This document shows, one piece after another, positions 1 to 8,617 of a DNA stretch of 49,896 nt (the first letter of the stretch is position 1; every line of letters begins with the position of its first letter). The stretch lies in the NCBI GenBank assembly GCA_018304585.1, contig JAGVVY010000029.1, positions 1 through 49,896 of the forward strand, read 5' to 3'. Position numbers and translations under genes: made by a program. Below the pieces are notes generated by a model. That model had not been told where the DNA came from and searched no databases. It saw nothing but the letters and a program-made list of their open reading frames with translations. This DNA comes from Candidatus Aenigmatarchaeota archaeon. GTDB lineage: Archaea; Aenigmatarchaeota; Aenigmatarchaeia; GW2011-AR5.

Positions 1-1
1 G

Positions 2-106
2 CGCTTTCTCTGGGCCAACTACCGCAAGGTCTTCCCCTCGGACTTCAAGTTCACCGTAACCGACGCGCCGGAACGCGAGATACGGGACTTCTGGAAAAAC
101 GGTTAG
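2..106 (+). CDS. C-terminal end of an unidentified protein (5' partial)
   Basis: An open frame enters from the left edge (frame 2) and stops at TAG, giving 34 residues ending in EIRDFWKNG. Codon choice looks like that of the neighbouring core genes. Too little remains to name a family. Its stop codon interlocks with the stop of the convergent minus-strand gene (TTAG shared), a pattern that recurs in this window. Confidence 0.6.
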   Translation, partial: RFLWANYRKVFPSDFKFTVTDAPEREIRDFWKNG

Positions 107-489
107 CGATCGATAAAAAAGAACTCCGGAATTTCAGGAAGTTCTGGATTGTGACAGAGAATTTGACGGGATCTGGTCATGTAATCACTCAGACCCCGGT
201 GATTCCGTTCCCAGCTTGAAGCACTAAGAATCCTATATAGTTCAACAACACGTTCCCTTGTTACGCCTCCCTCTTCCCGAATACCATGATATGCAAGAAG
301 CCTTGAGTACCCATCCAATAATTGTTCTTGCACAGCTCTAAAATCCGGCAGGAATATCTGTCGGCTATTATCGTTATCTGGAGGGTTAATATTTGCCGCA
401 TCGGCCAGAACATAGACAGACCCTAACGAACGGTCTTCAATTCCTCTAATAGCATCCTTGTAGCTTCCAAAGCTTTGCGGCATTTCCAT
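103..489 (-). CDS. hypothetical protein, 128 aa
   Basis: I do not recognise this protein. It begins MEMPQSFGSY, has no signal peptide or membrane segment, and its C-terminal half is rich in Arg, Glu and aromatic residues. The ATG is followed by an unbroken frame to a TAA that interlocks with the stop of the gene to the left. It has no operon partner; the next minus-strand gene starts about 50 bp upstream. Probably a genuine single gene, of lineage-restricted type. Confidence 0.55.
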   Translation of the reverse strand: MEMPQSFGSYKDAIRGIEDRSLGSVYVLADAANINPPDNDNSRQIFLPDFRAVQEQLLDGYSRLLAYHGIREEGGVTRERVVELYRILSASSWERNHRGLSDYMTRSRQILCHNPELPEIPEFFFIDR

Positions 490-537
490 CTTTTAGAATG
501 CCCACCAAAACTTAAATCTTTATTTCGTTACCAAATT

Positions 538-933
538 TTATTTAATAGCGCATAAAAAATTCTCAGTCGGAAAAAATAATGGTTTAGGCAAATCATTGGG
601 CGAAAACCATCCTATAGCATCACATTTATCATTTTCCCCTATAACAGCCTCTCCTTCGTCCCATTCTGCAAGCATGAATATCGTAACATAATGCTTCCCT
701 TCGGGAAAAATATTGTTTGTCGCAGAAGCGAATCTGACATTCTTTATTTTTATTCCGCCCTCTTCAAGCGTTTCACGCTTGGCGCAGGCTTCGAAAGTTT
801 CGCCATATTCAAGATGCCCGCCGGGAAAGCACCATGTGCCGCTTCCGTGTGCGCCTTTCCTTTTCAGAAGAAGAACTTTGTCATTTTTCTTTATCATGAC
901 TCCCAAACCAACCATAGGAAATTTGGAATCCAT
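538..933 (-). CDS. Nudix hydrolase, NUDT15/MutT-like
   Basis: A 131-residue protein with a complete Nudix box: PGGHLEYGETFEACAKRE followed by TLEEGG fits G-x5-E-x7-RE-x2-EE-x-G, the metal-binding catalytic loop of nucleoside diphosphate hydrolases. The surrounding sequence (KRKGAHGSGTW before the box, HYVTIFMLAEW after it) resembles the NUDT15/MTH2 type, which removes modified or surplus nucleoside triphosphates. Exact substrate cannot be told from sequence. It lies 14 bp from the VapC gene on the same strand. Confidence 0.9.
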   Translation of the reverse strand: MDSKFPMVGLGVMIKKNDKVLLLKRKGAHGSGTWCFPGGHLEYGETFEACAKRETLEEGGIKIKNVRFASATNNIFPEGKHYVTIFMLAEWDEGEAVIGENDKCDAIGWFSPNDLPKPLFFPTENFLCAIK

Positions 934-947
934 AACCAGACCATGTG

Positions 948-1316
948 TTATTTCACGAATTCTACGTTGTTCATATCTTTGAACTGAATATCTCCGGTAA
1001 GAAATTTCACGTTTTTCCGCATCGCGGCCATATATCCTATAGCATCTATGTAAGAGATCTTTCTTGCCTTATGATGCAATTTGAACATCATGGCTTCTTT
1101 TATTGTTTCGTCATCTATGTCAACCACAAACTCAAGGAATCTCTGAAAAGCTATCCCTGCGGACTCCTTTCCATAGTCTTTCAGGATTCCATAATAGAGT
1201 TCCATCAGATTCAGTTTCGTGGTCATAACAGCCGTGTCCGTGATAAACTCTGAATAAGCCGGATTTTTATTAAGGATTTCAAAAAACGCATAGGTATCAA
1301 AGAAGAGCGTCTTCAT
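948..1316 (-). CDS. vapC: VapC-like PIN-domain toxin
   Basis: A PIN-domain ribonuclease-type toxin of about 122 residues. Acidic residues that would bind Mg2+ are visible in order: D in FFDTYAF, E in LMELYYG, D in YIDAIGYM and D in LTGDIQF. I chose the start MKTLFFDTY because its ATG overlaps the VapB stop as ATGA; the ORF track start is two codons earlier. It forms a toxin-antitoxin pair with the AbrB-type gene just upstream. Confidence 0.85.
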   Translation of the reverse strand: MKTLFFDTYAFFEILNKNPAYSEFITDTAVMTTKLNLMELYYGILKDYGKESAGIAFQRFLEFVVDIDDETIKEAMMFKLHHKARKISYIDAIGYMAAMRKNVKFLTGDIQFKDMNNVEFVK

Positions 1317-1522
1317 TCCCATCCCTCGCGGATCATATCCTTGAATTCCTGCCCGCTTCTCCTCCTCTTTAGCATCCCAAATACGTCTCTCAGGTCTGCC
1401 TCCTTCACTACCTCTATCAGTATCTTTTCATCCGCTTTGATGCCTTTCTGCCTGACGAATTCCTTTGGCAATATGACGCCTAAGGAATTGCCTATTCTTC
1501 TGACTTCAACTTCTGTCGACAT
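1313..1522 (-). CDS. vapB: VapB-like antitoxin, AbrB/SpoVT fold
   Basis: A small AbrB-type (swapped-hairpin) DNA-binding antitoxin. The N-terminus VEVRRIGNSLGVILPKEF is the typical motif, and the C-terminal tail would bind the toxin. The start MSTEVEV is preferred over the upstream in-frame ATG because it has a GTGAT ribosome-binding site a few bases before it, and because the upstream ATG sits inside a palindrome that is probably the operator. Overlaps vapC by four bases. Confidence 0.85.
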   Translation of the reverse strand: MSTEVEVRRIGNSLGVILPKEFVRQKGIKADEKILIEVVKEADLRDVFGMLKRRRSGQEFKDMIREGWE

Positions 1523-1536
1523 AGTATCACTTATAT

Positions 1537-1550
1537 TTAACATATGTTAA
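1537..1550. promoter_or_regulatory. palindromic operator candidate upstream of vapBC
   Basis: TTAACATATGTTAA is a perfect 14-bp palindrome, 15 bp upstream of the chosen vapB start and next to AT-rich promoter-like sequence. VapB antitoxins repress their own operon by binding palindromes of this sort, so this is the likely autoregulatory site. Confidence 0.55.
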
Positions 1551-1638
1551 ATTAATATTTAAAGCTTGTCAGCGACCAATCTGAAAGGGACTATATGGCA
1601 GGGTGAAACTCCTATCTTATCGTTATTTTTATATCTCC

Positions 1639-2112
1639 ATGATTAATAATGCTTCTATGAAAGATCATGCAAAAGAAATGTTATTCTTAATATTCCTTAT
1701 GTTTCTTATAATGGGATGTATCACTTACAATGCAGACAAACGCAATGACGAAACGCGCTATGAGACTAATCCTTACGGAGGCAACTTCTCGTCCATGAGA
1801 GAAATTACTGCAGGCAGAAATGAAGTTACATTCTCCGTCACACCCAAACAAGACATAGAAAATACGACCATCAGATTCTTCTTCCCGCCTCAGATACAGC
1901 TTTTGGACGGCGATGCCGAATGGTCTGGAAACCTTTATGCGAATCAAACCCTATCTTGGACACTCATGGTCAACGTGACAGAGACGGGTGGCATGATAAA
2001 GGCCGAAATTCATTCCCCGATCAATTCTTATGCCCATTACTTTGATGCGTTCATTGAAAAAATGCCGATGCCTTCCGGAGCAGAACAACCATTGCGGGCT
2101 TTATCGGAATAA
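1639..2112 (+). CDS. putative lipoprotein
   Basis: The N-terminus has a hydrophobic run MLFLIFLMFLIMGC that ends in a lipobox-like LIMGC, so the mature protein would be lipid-anchored on the outer face of the membrane. The rest is beta-rich, with ITAGRNEVTFSV and EWSGNLYANQTLSWTLMVNV, suggestive of an extracellular Ig-like or DUF11-like fold, but no family is recognised. Start is uncertain: three in-frame ATGs (1603, 1639, 1657) precede the signal, none with a clear ribosome-binding site. Confidence 0.55.
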   Translation: MINNASMKDHAKEMLFLIFLMFLIMGCITYNADKRNDETRYETNPYGGNFSSMREITAGRNEVTFSVTPKQDIENTTIRFFFPPQIQLLDGDAEWSGNLYANQTLSWTLMVNVTETGGMIKAEIHSPINSYAHYFDAFIEKMPMPSGAEQPLRALSE

Positions 2113-2658
2113 GCATTTAATTCTTCAGGCGCGGCAGGTCTTCTGAAAAATTATTTCGCGGGCAGGGCGCTTCTCACGAAAGAGCCGACAGACGGGCTGA
2201 TCGGCGGGCTGATAAAATCGTGCCTGCGCCATGAATGGAAGACTTCTTCTCTTGCGCTGCAGATGCTCTTTGCGGCTGACAGGGCGCATCATCTTGACAA
2301 GGAAATAGAGCCGGCGCTCAAGGACGGAAAGATAGTGATATCCGACCGTTATATTCTTTCAACTTATGCCTTCGGAAGCGTTGACGTCAGCCTTGAAATC
2401 ATAAAGAAAATAAATTCGACGTTCAGAAAGCCTGACCTGACATTCTTCGTTGATACCCAGCCTGAGATATGCATGGAACGCATAGGCAAGAGCCGCCAGC
2501 ATATCGAACTTTTTGAAGAAATAGGCAAGCTAAAGAAGATACGCGAGAACTATCTTTCACTGCTCAGGGAATTTCCTAATTCCCATATCGTGAACGGCAA
2601 CAGGAAGATGGAAGAGATACACAAGGAAATCGTTGCAATAATAGAAATCTCTCCCTAA
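2113..2658 (+). pseudogene. tmk: thymidylate kinase lacking its N-terminal P-loop
   Basis: From about 2150 the frame reads GLLKNYF, then LLTKEPTDGLIGGLI, then ADRAHHL, VISDRYILSTYAF and FFVDTQPEICMERI, a clear match to dTMP kinase including the DRY motif and the lid/Arg region. The beginning is missing: where family members have the GxDGSGKST nucleotide-binding loop, the sequence reads FNSSGAAGLLK directly after the upstream stop codon, and no other frame supplies a P-loop. The ORF track shows only the part after an internal Met. Either an inactivated copy, or a deletion in the assembly, since this enzyme is normally needed for dTTP synthesis. Confidence 0.75.
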
Positions 2659-2686
2659 AATAAACATTTAAGCCCGCCAAATTCTT

Positions 2687-2956
2687 ATGATTATGCCGCA
2701 GTACCCTATCGACATGAAAGCACAACTGCTGCTGGAATATATGTTCACAGACGATGGCATCAGAACGATTGCTTACAGGAATGGTATAAATCCAGAAATA
2801 TCACTTTCAATTTTGTATAGGCAAGATGTCATAGATTACATATGCGAGCATGTCGCATACGATGGCAAACTCACCACGCAAGACCTTCATGGGTTATATC
2901 AGAAAAAAACTGCGGAAAGGCTGAAAGACAGGCGAAATTCAAGAAAAAATGCCTAG
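2687..2956 (+). CDS. hypothetical protein, 89 aa
   Basis: An unrecognised small soluble protein with a helical N-terminal region and a strongly basic C-terminus (KKTAERLKDRRNSRKNA), which might bind nucleic acid. It begins about 30 bp after the thymidylate kinase remnant. ATG at 2687 or 2693 are both possible starts. No signal peptide or transmembrane segment. Confidence 0.5.
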   Translation: MIMPQYPIDMKAQLLLEYMFTDDGIRTIAYRNGINPEISLSILYRQDVIDYICEHVAYDGKLTTQDLHGLYQKKTAERLKDRRNSRKNA

Positions 2957-3019
2957 ATATAAGCATATGACATAAATTTTGTTAGAAAACTAATGCCTTC
3001 CCCTATAGTCCAGTAATGA

Positions 3020-4843
3020 TTATCCTAACGCCCCTCGCCCCGCAGGAATCATGGCATCTATCCTTGCGCCTTCTATCAAAGTCTGCTCAGGTTTCGAGCA
3101 GATTTCTTTCAGCTTGTCCATGACGCGCTTCGCAAGCCGCCGCGCCTCGGTATCGCCGGGCATTATGACGACGTGCTTCGGCGTCTTTCTGACTGCGGTT
3201 TCGAGCGGCACGACTGCGACTGCACCGTCGATTATCCCGCACGCCAGCGCAAGCCGCGTGCCTTTGAGGTAGTTCTTCTTCCCGTGAATCATGAAAGAGC
3301 CTTTTGAAAGATGCTCGCCCGTGTTAGGCGTTTTGTCCACCTGTTCCGGCGTCACCCAGTAGACGTCAACCGAGCCCAGGCCCATCGCCCATGCCTTGGA
3401 GTAGCAGGCCGCGAACTGCGCCGCCTCTTTTATCGACTGCTCGCTTGGGGCGGGCGCATCGCCGGCTTTTATCACGGTGAATGCCGCGCCATGTATCTCC
3501 GCGTGCAGGACCGTGTCCTTCTGCTCAAGGTGCTTCTTCACAAGGCTCTCGTTGGTCGCTGCATCCTTGCCGGACACGACAAGGAAGCCGTCTGAAGTGA
3601 AGAAATGCCTGTATTTGCCGTACCACTTGTTTCCATGGACTTTTGCTTCCCGCCGTTTCTGCTTTATTTCAAGAATATTCATCCTGTCAAGAACCTTGCC
3701 CATCTCCTTGGCTATGTTCTCCGTTTTCTTCCTGTAGAACTTGGCCTTCTCGTGATAATCCGCCACGTTCTTCTGCAGCGGCTTTGACAACGAAAGCTCT
3801 ATGTCTTCCGACTCAAAACGCACGGTCAGAGACGGCTTTTTCGCGCTCACGGCCGCGATCCTTGGGCCCAGAAGGGCTTGGGCTTCCGCCAGTTTTCCCG
3901 CCTTCCTGAGCGCGCCGGCATCACTCAGCAGCACTTCGGCGTCGGCGTAATTCCTTTCTAGTATTTCGGCCTTTCTCTTCTGCTCCTTTTCCTTGGCTGA
4001 AAATTCCTCGGCCTTCTTCTTCTGCTGATCGAGTATTCTTTTTTCGGCCTCCATGCGCTTCTCGGAAGCGCTGCCCTCTTTTGCGCGCTGGCGCGATATT
4101 ATTTTTTCAAGCGCCGCAGAAAAGCTCGGCGCCTCCTTCATGCGGCCTTCGTACATCTTCATCGGGAACGGTATCGCGTCCTCGTAGCCGCCGGAGCCTT
4201 GCACAAGCCGGGCATCGGTCCGCCTTTCAAAAAATGAAATCACCGTCTTGGAAAGCCGGGAGAGCGCGACTTCGTCCGGCACCCCTGCCGTCACGCCCGA
4301 TTCGGCCAAGGCCTCCTTCGCATACTTGCCTATGCCGTTCATGACAAGCGTTCTTTCGGCGCCGTTCGCCGCTTCGCCGCGCAGCACTTCCGGATTCCTT
4401 ATGTCTCGGCTCTCGGGGAACCTGTAAATTTCCTTTGGCACTATAGCCCTGTCCTTCCAACGCTGGAATTCCATGGGCATAATAATCTTCCATTCGCGGT
4501 CGGTAAGTATGAAATTTCCCTTGTGGAACATCTCCATTACAAGAAAAGCGTTTTGCGCCTGCAGGACTGCAACGCGGTCGCTGCCGTGCTGGTAGATCCT
4601 CTCGATTATTTTTCCTTTGAGATGCTTGCGAAGAAGCATGGCAAAATTCGTAGGCGTCTCGAAGCCTTCCTTTTTTGAAAGCAGGAAGCACCCGCCGGGA
4701 AACGCATACAAGTTCCCCGCCTTGGAGGATATTACCAGCTCCCTGCCTGCATGATATATCTTTTCTATATGCGAGCCCTCAAGAGACCGTATTTCCCTCA
4801 GCGAATGCGCTATCTCAAAGCCTGCAAGCGTCTTCTCACTCAT
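3020..4843 (-). CDS. rqcH: RqcH/NEMF (Rqc2) ribosome quality-control factor
   Basis: A 607-residue archaeal member of the NEMF/Tae2/FbpA family, which binds obstructed large ribosomal subunits and, in bacteria and probably archaea, recruits Ala-tRNA to tag stalled peptides. Visible parts: NFACT-N domain with NFAMLLRKHLKGKI (about 66-80) and a DR pair at D89/R90 matching the residues needed for tailing activity; a long coiled coil (about 250-400); and the NFACT-R (DUF814) domain with HGNKWYGKYRHFFTSDGF, a shifted HAEIHGAAF and GSFMIHGKKNYL. It is the last gene of the smc operon, 16 bp after scpB, so segregation and ribosome rescue genes are probably co-transcribed. Confidence 0.92.
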   Translation of the reverse strand: MSEKTLAGFEIAHSLREIRSLEGSHIEKIYHAGRELVISSKAGNLYAFPGGCFLLSKKEGFETPTNFAMLLRKHLKGKIIERIYQHGSDRVAVLQAQNAFLVMEMFHKGNFILTDREWKIIMPMEFQRWKDRAIVPKEIYRFPESRDIRNPEVLRGEAANGAERTLVMNGIGKYAKEALAESGVTAGVPDEVALSRLSKTVISFFERRTDARLVQGSGGYEDAIPFPMKMYEGRMKEAPSFSAALEKIISRQRAKEGSASEKRMEAEKRILDQQKKKAEEFSAKEKEQKRKAEILERNYADAEVLLSDAGALRKAGKLAEAQALLGPRIAAVSAKKPSLTVRFESEDIELSLSKPLQKNVADYHEKAKFYRKKTENIAKEMGKVLDRMNILEIKQKRREAKVHGNKWYGKYRHFFTSDGFLVVSGKDAATNESLVKKHLEQKDTVLHAEIHGAAFTVIKAGDAPAPSEQSIKEAAQFAACYSKAWAMGLGSVDVYWVTPEQVDKTPNTGEHLSKGSFMIHGKKNYLKGTRLALACGIIDGAVAVVPLETAVRKTPKHVVIMPGDTEARRLAKRVMDKLKEICSKPEQTLIEGARIDAMIPAGRGALG

Positions 4844-4859
4844 CGTCTTCGCTTCCCTT

Positions 4860-5333
4860 CTATTTAGCCATCTTCTTAATCTCTTCGGCGCGGGCGCCGA
4901 AGTATTCCTCGAAATGCTTCGTAGTGGAAAGCGCCTGGGTCCTGGACTTCTTCTCCTTTTTCACGAAGCCTCGCGTCGTGAGCTCCCTCACGTATTCATA
5001 CGTCCTGTTGCCTATGACTTTGACGATGTCCGCCTGCGAGATGGGCTGGTAGTAAGCTATCACGGAAAGCACCCTTAGCAGCCCGCGCGAAAGGTCGGCG
5101 TGCGGGGTCAGGTTTGAAACGCTTTGCATGTATTCCTGCTTCACGACAAGCTTGTAGCCGCCCGCCTCAAAAAGTCTTATCCCGTGGCTTTCGTCCCCGT
5201 ATTTCTTCTTCAGCTCTTCTATCGCCTCAAGTATGTCCTTTTTGCCGAGCCTAGATATTTTTTCGAGTTCCTCAAGCGACAGGGGATTCATGGTCGTGAA
5301 GAGCATTGCCTCGATGAGGGCGGTCTTGTTCAT
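4860..5333 (-). CDS. scpB: segregation and condensation protein ScpB
   Basis: A 157-residue protein with two winged-helix domains: ALIEAMLFTTMNPLSLEELEKI at the start and GLLRVLSVIAYYQPISQADIVKVIGNRTYEYVRELTTRGFV in the second half, typical of ScpB. ScpB dimerises and binds ScpA in the SMC-ScpAB condensin. The start MNKTALIEAM is chosen because its ATG overlaps the scpA stop (ATGA); the ORF track runs 17 codons further into scpA. The overlap implies translational coupling. Confidence 0.93.
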   Translation of the reverse strand: MNKTALIEAMLFTTMNPLSLEELEKISRLGKKDILEAIEELKKKYGDESHGIRLFEAGGYKLVVKQEYMQSVSNLTPHADLSRGLLRVLSVIAYYQPISQADIVKVIGNRTYEYVRELTTRGFVKKEKKSRTQALSTTKHFEEYFGARAEEIKKMAK

Positions 5334-6007
5334 GCCTGCATCGCCCTTATTTTTATGTCGCCGAACATCTCTTCCTGCTCGCAATAAATCTTGCTGCGGG
5401 CCACCAGATACAGCAGCGGCATGAACGCCTCAACTATCTCCTTCCTCTCCCAGCGCGGCACTATGTCGCGGAACGTCATCTCGCCCCCTTTGGCGATTAT
5501 CCTGCTCATGACGCGGAGTATCCTGTCCTCTATGTCCTCTTCCGGCTCTATCAGGTTCTCGACCCTGCTCATGAGCGTGAGCTTCTTCGTCTCCTTCCTT
5601 TCGCGGAATTCAAAAGCCTTGTTCAGGGCGCTGACAAGTTCGGAAAGCGTGACGCTTCGCGTGGATTTTCTCATCATAGGCGGCAGCAACCGCGGCGCAT
5701 TGCTTATGTCAAGAGGCGGGATTTCCTCGCCCACTATATCTTCCTTCTTTATCTCCTGCTCCAGCATGGCTTGGCACTTCATCCGAAGGAGAATGGATGC
5801 GACAAGTATGAACCTGCCCGGAATGCGGAAGTCGAATTCGCGCAGCCGCGTAAGGTAGACCATGAAGCTGTCTGCAAGCCGCGAGATGTCTATGTTCAGC
5901 GGATCCATCCCGTCGTCCATGACTATCGTAGTCAGGACCTCCTGCCAGTCCTGCCCTGCAATGATCGTGCTTATCAGCCTGCCTTCGTCTATCTCAATTC
6001 CGCTCAT
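5330..6007 (-). CDS. scpA: segregation and condensation protein ScpA (kleisin)
   Basis: A 225-residue kleisin. The N-terminal helical part (LADSFMVYLTRLREFDFRIPGRFILVASILLRMKCQAML) is the SMC-neck binding domain, and the C-terminal winged helix (FRDIVPRWERKEIVEAFMPLLYLVARSKI) would contact the SMC head. The middle carries the ScpB-binding stretch. It overlaps both smc (ATGA) and scpB (ATGA), so the three proteins are made from one coupled message, as expected for subunits of one complex. Confidence 0.93.
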   Translation of the reverse strand: MSGIEIDEGRLISTIIAGQDWQEVLTTIVMDDGMDPLNIDISRLADSFMVYLTRLREFDFRIPGRFILVASILLRMKCQAMLEQEIKKEDIVGEEIPPLDISNAPRLLPPMMRKSTRSVTLSELVSALNKAFEFRERKETKKLTLMSRVENLIEPEEDIEDRILRVMSRIIAKGGEMTFRDIVPRWERKEIVEAFMPLLYLVARSKIYCEQEEMFGDIKIRAMQA

Positions 6008-8433
6008 TCTGCGGCACCTCCGGGCAGCTTGAGGCTGAAGACCTTGGACACGCCGTTCTCCATGCTCACGCCGAATATCTTGTCCGCTTCCTGTATGGTG
6101 AAATCATTGTGCGATATCACTATGAACTGCTTGGCCTTGGAATATTTCTTGACAAGCTCCACTATCTTCTTGGTGTTGGCCTTGTCCAGCGCGGCATCCA
6201 CTTCGTCCAGAACGTAGAAAGGCGAGCCGTAATGCTCCATCACCGAGAACAGAAACGCAAGCGACGTAAGCGTCTTCTCGCCGCCGGACATTATGTCGAG
6301 GTTGAGTATCTTCTTTCCTTCGGGCGACGCCTCTATGACCAATCCCGAGTCTATATTCCCCGACTCCTCAAGCCGGAGCTGCCCCAAGCCGCCAACAAGG
6401 TCCGTGTATATGCGCGAGTAATTCCTGCTTATCTCGCTGAACGTTTCCATGAACTTGTCGTGCCTCCTCTTTTCCACTTCCTCGACGACCTTGACGACAG
6501 ATTCCTTCTCCTTGAGCAGCTTGTCAAGCTTTTCCTTCATGACGTCAAACTCGACCGCCACCGCATTGTAGTCTTCGATGGCCTTCATGTTGATCATGCC
6601 AAGCTTGTTTATCTCGATCTGGCATCTCCTAACCCTTTCCTGCAGTTCCTCTTCGGTCTGGTCGTAGAATTCGGTGACGCCCTTGTATTCCTGAAGGTCA
6701 AGATTGGCGTTGTCCAGCACGGCTTCCAGACGGGCCTTCTCTATCCTCATCCTGCTAAGGCTGCTCTGGACCACGCTTCTTTCGTTGTAAAGGGAGCCGC
6801 GCCCCGACCTGAGCTCGTCGAGCCTTTTCTCCAGCGCCAGCTTCCTGTCCTGCAGGCTCCTGACTTCGTCGGTCTCCGCCTCCAGTTCCCCCTTCAGCTT
6901 TTCAAGCTCCTCGCGCATGACGCGCATTTCCTCTTCCAGCGCGGCATTTTCCTCCTCCAGCTTCCTTATATCATCGGAATAATTCAGCGCGCCCCTCCTC
7001 TTTGAATAGAAACCGCCTATCATTGCCCTTGACATCTCGACCAGGTCGCCGTCAAGCGTGACCACGCGGAAGCCCTTTATCTTTTTGCCCTCGTCAATGC
7101 TCTTCGCAGCAACTGTGTCGCCGAGCACGTAGGCTATCACGTTGAAGTATCTTTTCTCGTATTTGGTTATCTCCATCATGTGCTCGGCTTCCCTGCACTC
7201 CCTGACGGGCTTTGGATGTATGGAATCAAGGGGCAGGAATCTTGCCCGCCCGAGCTTGCGCTCCTTGAGGAATCTTATGCATTTCACTGCAACGTCTTCA
7301 TTCTCCACGACTACATCATCAGCATGCTGGCCTATCGCGACTTCAAGAGCGGTCGAGTACTTGCCGGGAATCGATATGAGCGATGAGAAAGTGCCTATGA
7401 TGCCGCTTATGCCGCTGCGCAAAGTTTCCTTGACCGAGATGCTTGACACCTCGTGCGACGTCGCGCTTTCCATGCGCACTATCTCCCTTTCGTTGTTGTC
7501 GATCCTGTCACGCTTCCTGAGCATCTCGGACTGCAGCCTGTCCGCATTTCGGGACGTTTCGTAATTGCGCGACTTCTGTATTATCTCGTCCGTTATCGAG
7601 CGTATCGAATTCTCCGTGTCCTTCTGCTCTTTTTCTGTTTCTTCAAACTTGCCGCTCATTTCCTCGAATTTCCCGGACTGCTCGTCTATCTCGCGGTCCA
7701 GGCTTTCCATTTTCTCAAGCGTGTTTTCATGCTTCTTCTTCGCCAGCGATGCCTTGGATTTTATAAGGTCCCCGCTAAAGCTGACGTATTTTTCGGCAAT
7801 CTCTTTTTCCGCCTTGAGCCTCTGGACGAGGCGCTGCTTTTCTGAAATGACTATCATGTTTTCCCTTACCCGCTCTTCAACGTGCTGCAGTTCTTTCTGC
7901 GACTTCTCTTTCTTGTCATCGAACTCCGCTATTCCCGAAATCTCGTCTATTATGCCCTTCCTCTCCTTCGGTGACATCTCTATTATCTTCGTGACGTCGC
8001 CCTGCATGATTATGTTGAAGCCGTCGGAGGAGAGCTTTGCCAGAGCCAGCATCTCCAGGACTTTCGACCGCGTATAAGGCTTGCCGTTGACGTGGTAAGA
8101 GCTTACGCCGCTCCTCGTGACCCTTCTGCTTATCTTGACTTCCTTGTCCTCGCCTGGTATGTCGCCGCCGGCATTGTCCAGGTATAACGAAACCTCGCAA
8201 TAATCGGCGGGCTTCCTGTCCTTGGCCCCGTTGAATATCAGGCTCTCCAGTTTTTGCGCCCTTATTGACCGGGCGGACGTCGTGCCGAGGATGAATATCA
8301 GGGCGTCTATGCAATTGGACTTGCCGCTGCCATTCGGGCCCGCTATGACATTGAAGCCTTCCGGCAGGGGAATCGTCACCTTGCCGGCGAAGCTCTTGAA
8401 GCCGTTCATCGTTATCCTGTCAAGCCTTATCAT
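6004..8433 (-). CDS. smc: SMC chromosome condensin ATPase with short arms
   Basis: An 809-residue SMC, against about 1150-1200 for usual prokaryotic SMCs. The head is complete: Walker A GPNGSGKSN at 32-40, signature MSGGEKTL near 715, Walker B FYVLDEVDAALD near 738-750. The hinge (GISGIIGTFSSLISIPGKYS, about 340-485) is also present. The missing length is in the coiled coils: roughly 170-330 and 486-660, each about half the normal arm. The shortening is balanced, so the arms can still pair. First large gene of a condensin operon; its 5' end overlaps a ribbon-helix-helix gene by 14 bp. Confidence 0.93.
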   Translation of the reverse strand: MIRLDRITMNGFKSFAGKVTIPLPEGFNVIAGPNGSGKSNCIDALIFILGTTSARSIRAQKLESLIFNGAKDRKPADYCEVSLYLDNAGGDIPGEDKEVKISRRVTRSGVSSYHVNGKPYTRSKVLEMLALAKLSSDGFNIIMQGDVTKIIEMSPKERKGIIDEISGIAEFDDKKEKSQKELQHVEERVRENMIVISEKQRLVQRLKAEKEIAEKYVSFSGDLIKSKASLAKKKHENTLEKMESLDREIDEQSGKFEEMSGKFEETEKEQKDTENSIRSITDEIIQKSRNYETSRNADRLQSEMLRKRDRIDNNEREIVRMESATSHEVSSISVKETLRSGISGIIGTFSSLISIPGKYSTALEVAIGQHADDVVVENEDVAVKCIRFLKERKLGRARFLPLDSIHPKPVRECREAEHMMEITKYEKRYFNVIAYVLGDTVAAKSIDEGKKIKGFRVVTLDGDLVEMSRAMIGGFYSKRRGALNYSDDIRKLEEENAALEEEMRVMREELEKLKGELEAETDEVRSLQDRKLALEKRLDELRSGRGSLYNERSVVQSSLSRMRIEKARLEAVLDNANLDLQEYKGVTEFYDQTEEELQERVRRCQIEINKLGMINMKAIEDYNAVAVEFDVMKEKLDKLLKEKESVVKVVEEVEKRRHDKFMETFSEISRNYSRIYTDLVGGLGQLRLEESGNIDSGLVIEASPEGKKILNLDIMSGGEKTLTSLAFLFSVMEHYGSPFYVLDEVDAALDKANTKKIVELVKKYSKAKQFIVISHNDFTIQEADKIFGVSMENGVSKVFSLKLPGGAAE

Positions 8434-8566
8434 CCTTCTTCCTCAGCTTCTCGTATATCGCCTTGTTCACGAACGCGGCAATGGACGGGTAATCGTACCG
8501 GCTGTCGCCGTCCACCAATTTCTTCACTTCCCTGAGCAGCTTCTCGTCAACGCGCACTACAGCCAT
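8420..8566 (-). CDS. small ribbon-helix-helix (CopG-like) protein, 48 aa
   Basis: Too short for the ORF track. It reads MAVVRVDEKLLREVKKLVDG, then DYPSIAAFVNKAIYEKLRKK, which fits the RHH pattern: a basic strand, helix A, and a helix B beginning SIAAFVNKAI. Such proteins dimerise and bind operator DNA. It overlaps the smc start by 14 bp, so it heads the condensin operon and may act as its own and the operon's regulator (inference). Confidence 0.75.
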   Translation of the reverse strand: MAVVRVDEKLLREVKKLVDGDSRYDYPSIAAFVNKAIYEKLRKKDDKA

Positions 8567-8617
8567 GCCATCACTTTCATTATTATATGTTACATTTCAT
8601 AATATTAAATAACACAT

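Noticed and set aside
6109-7845. Long plus-strand ORFs (298, 140, 130 aa) inside smc
   Set aside because: Shadows of the smc coding frame with Leu/His/Val-biased composition and no motif.
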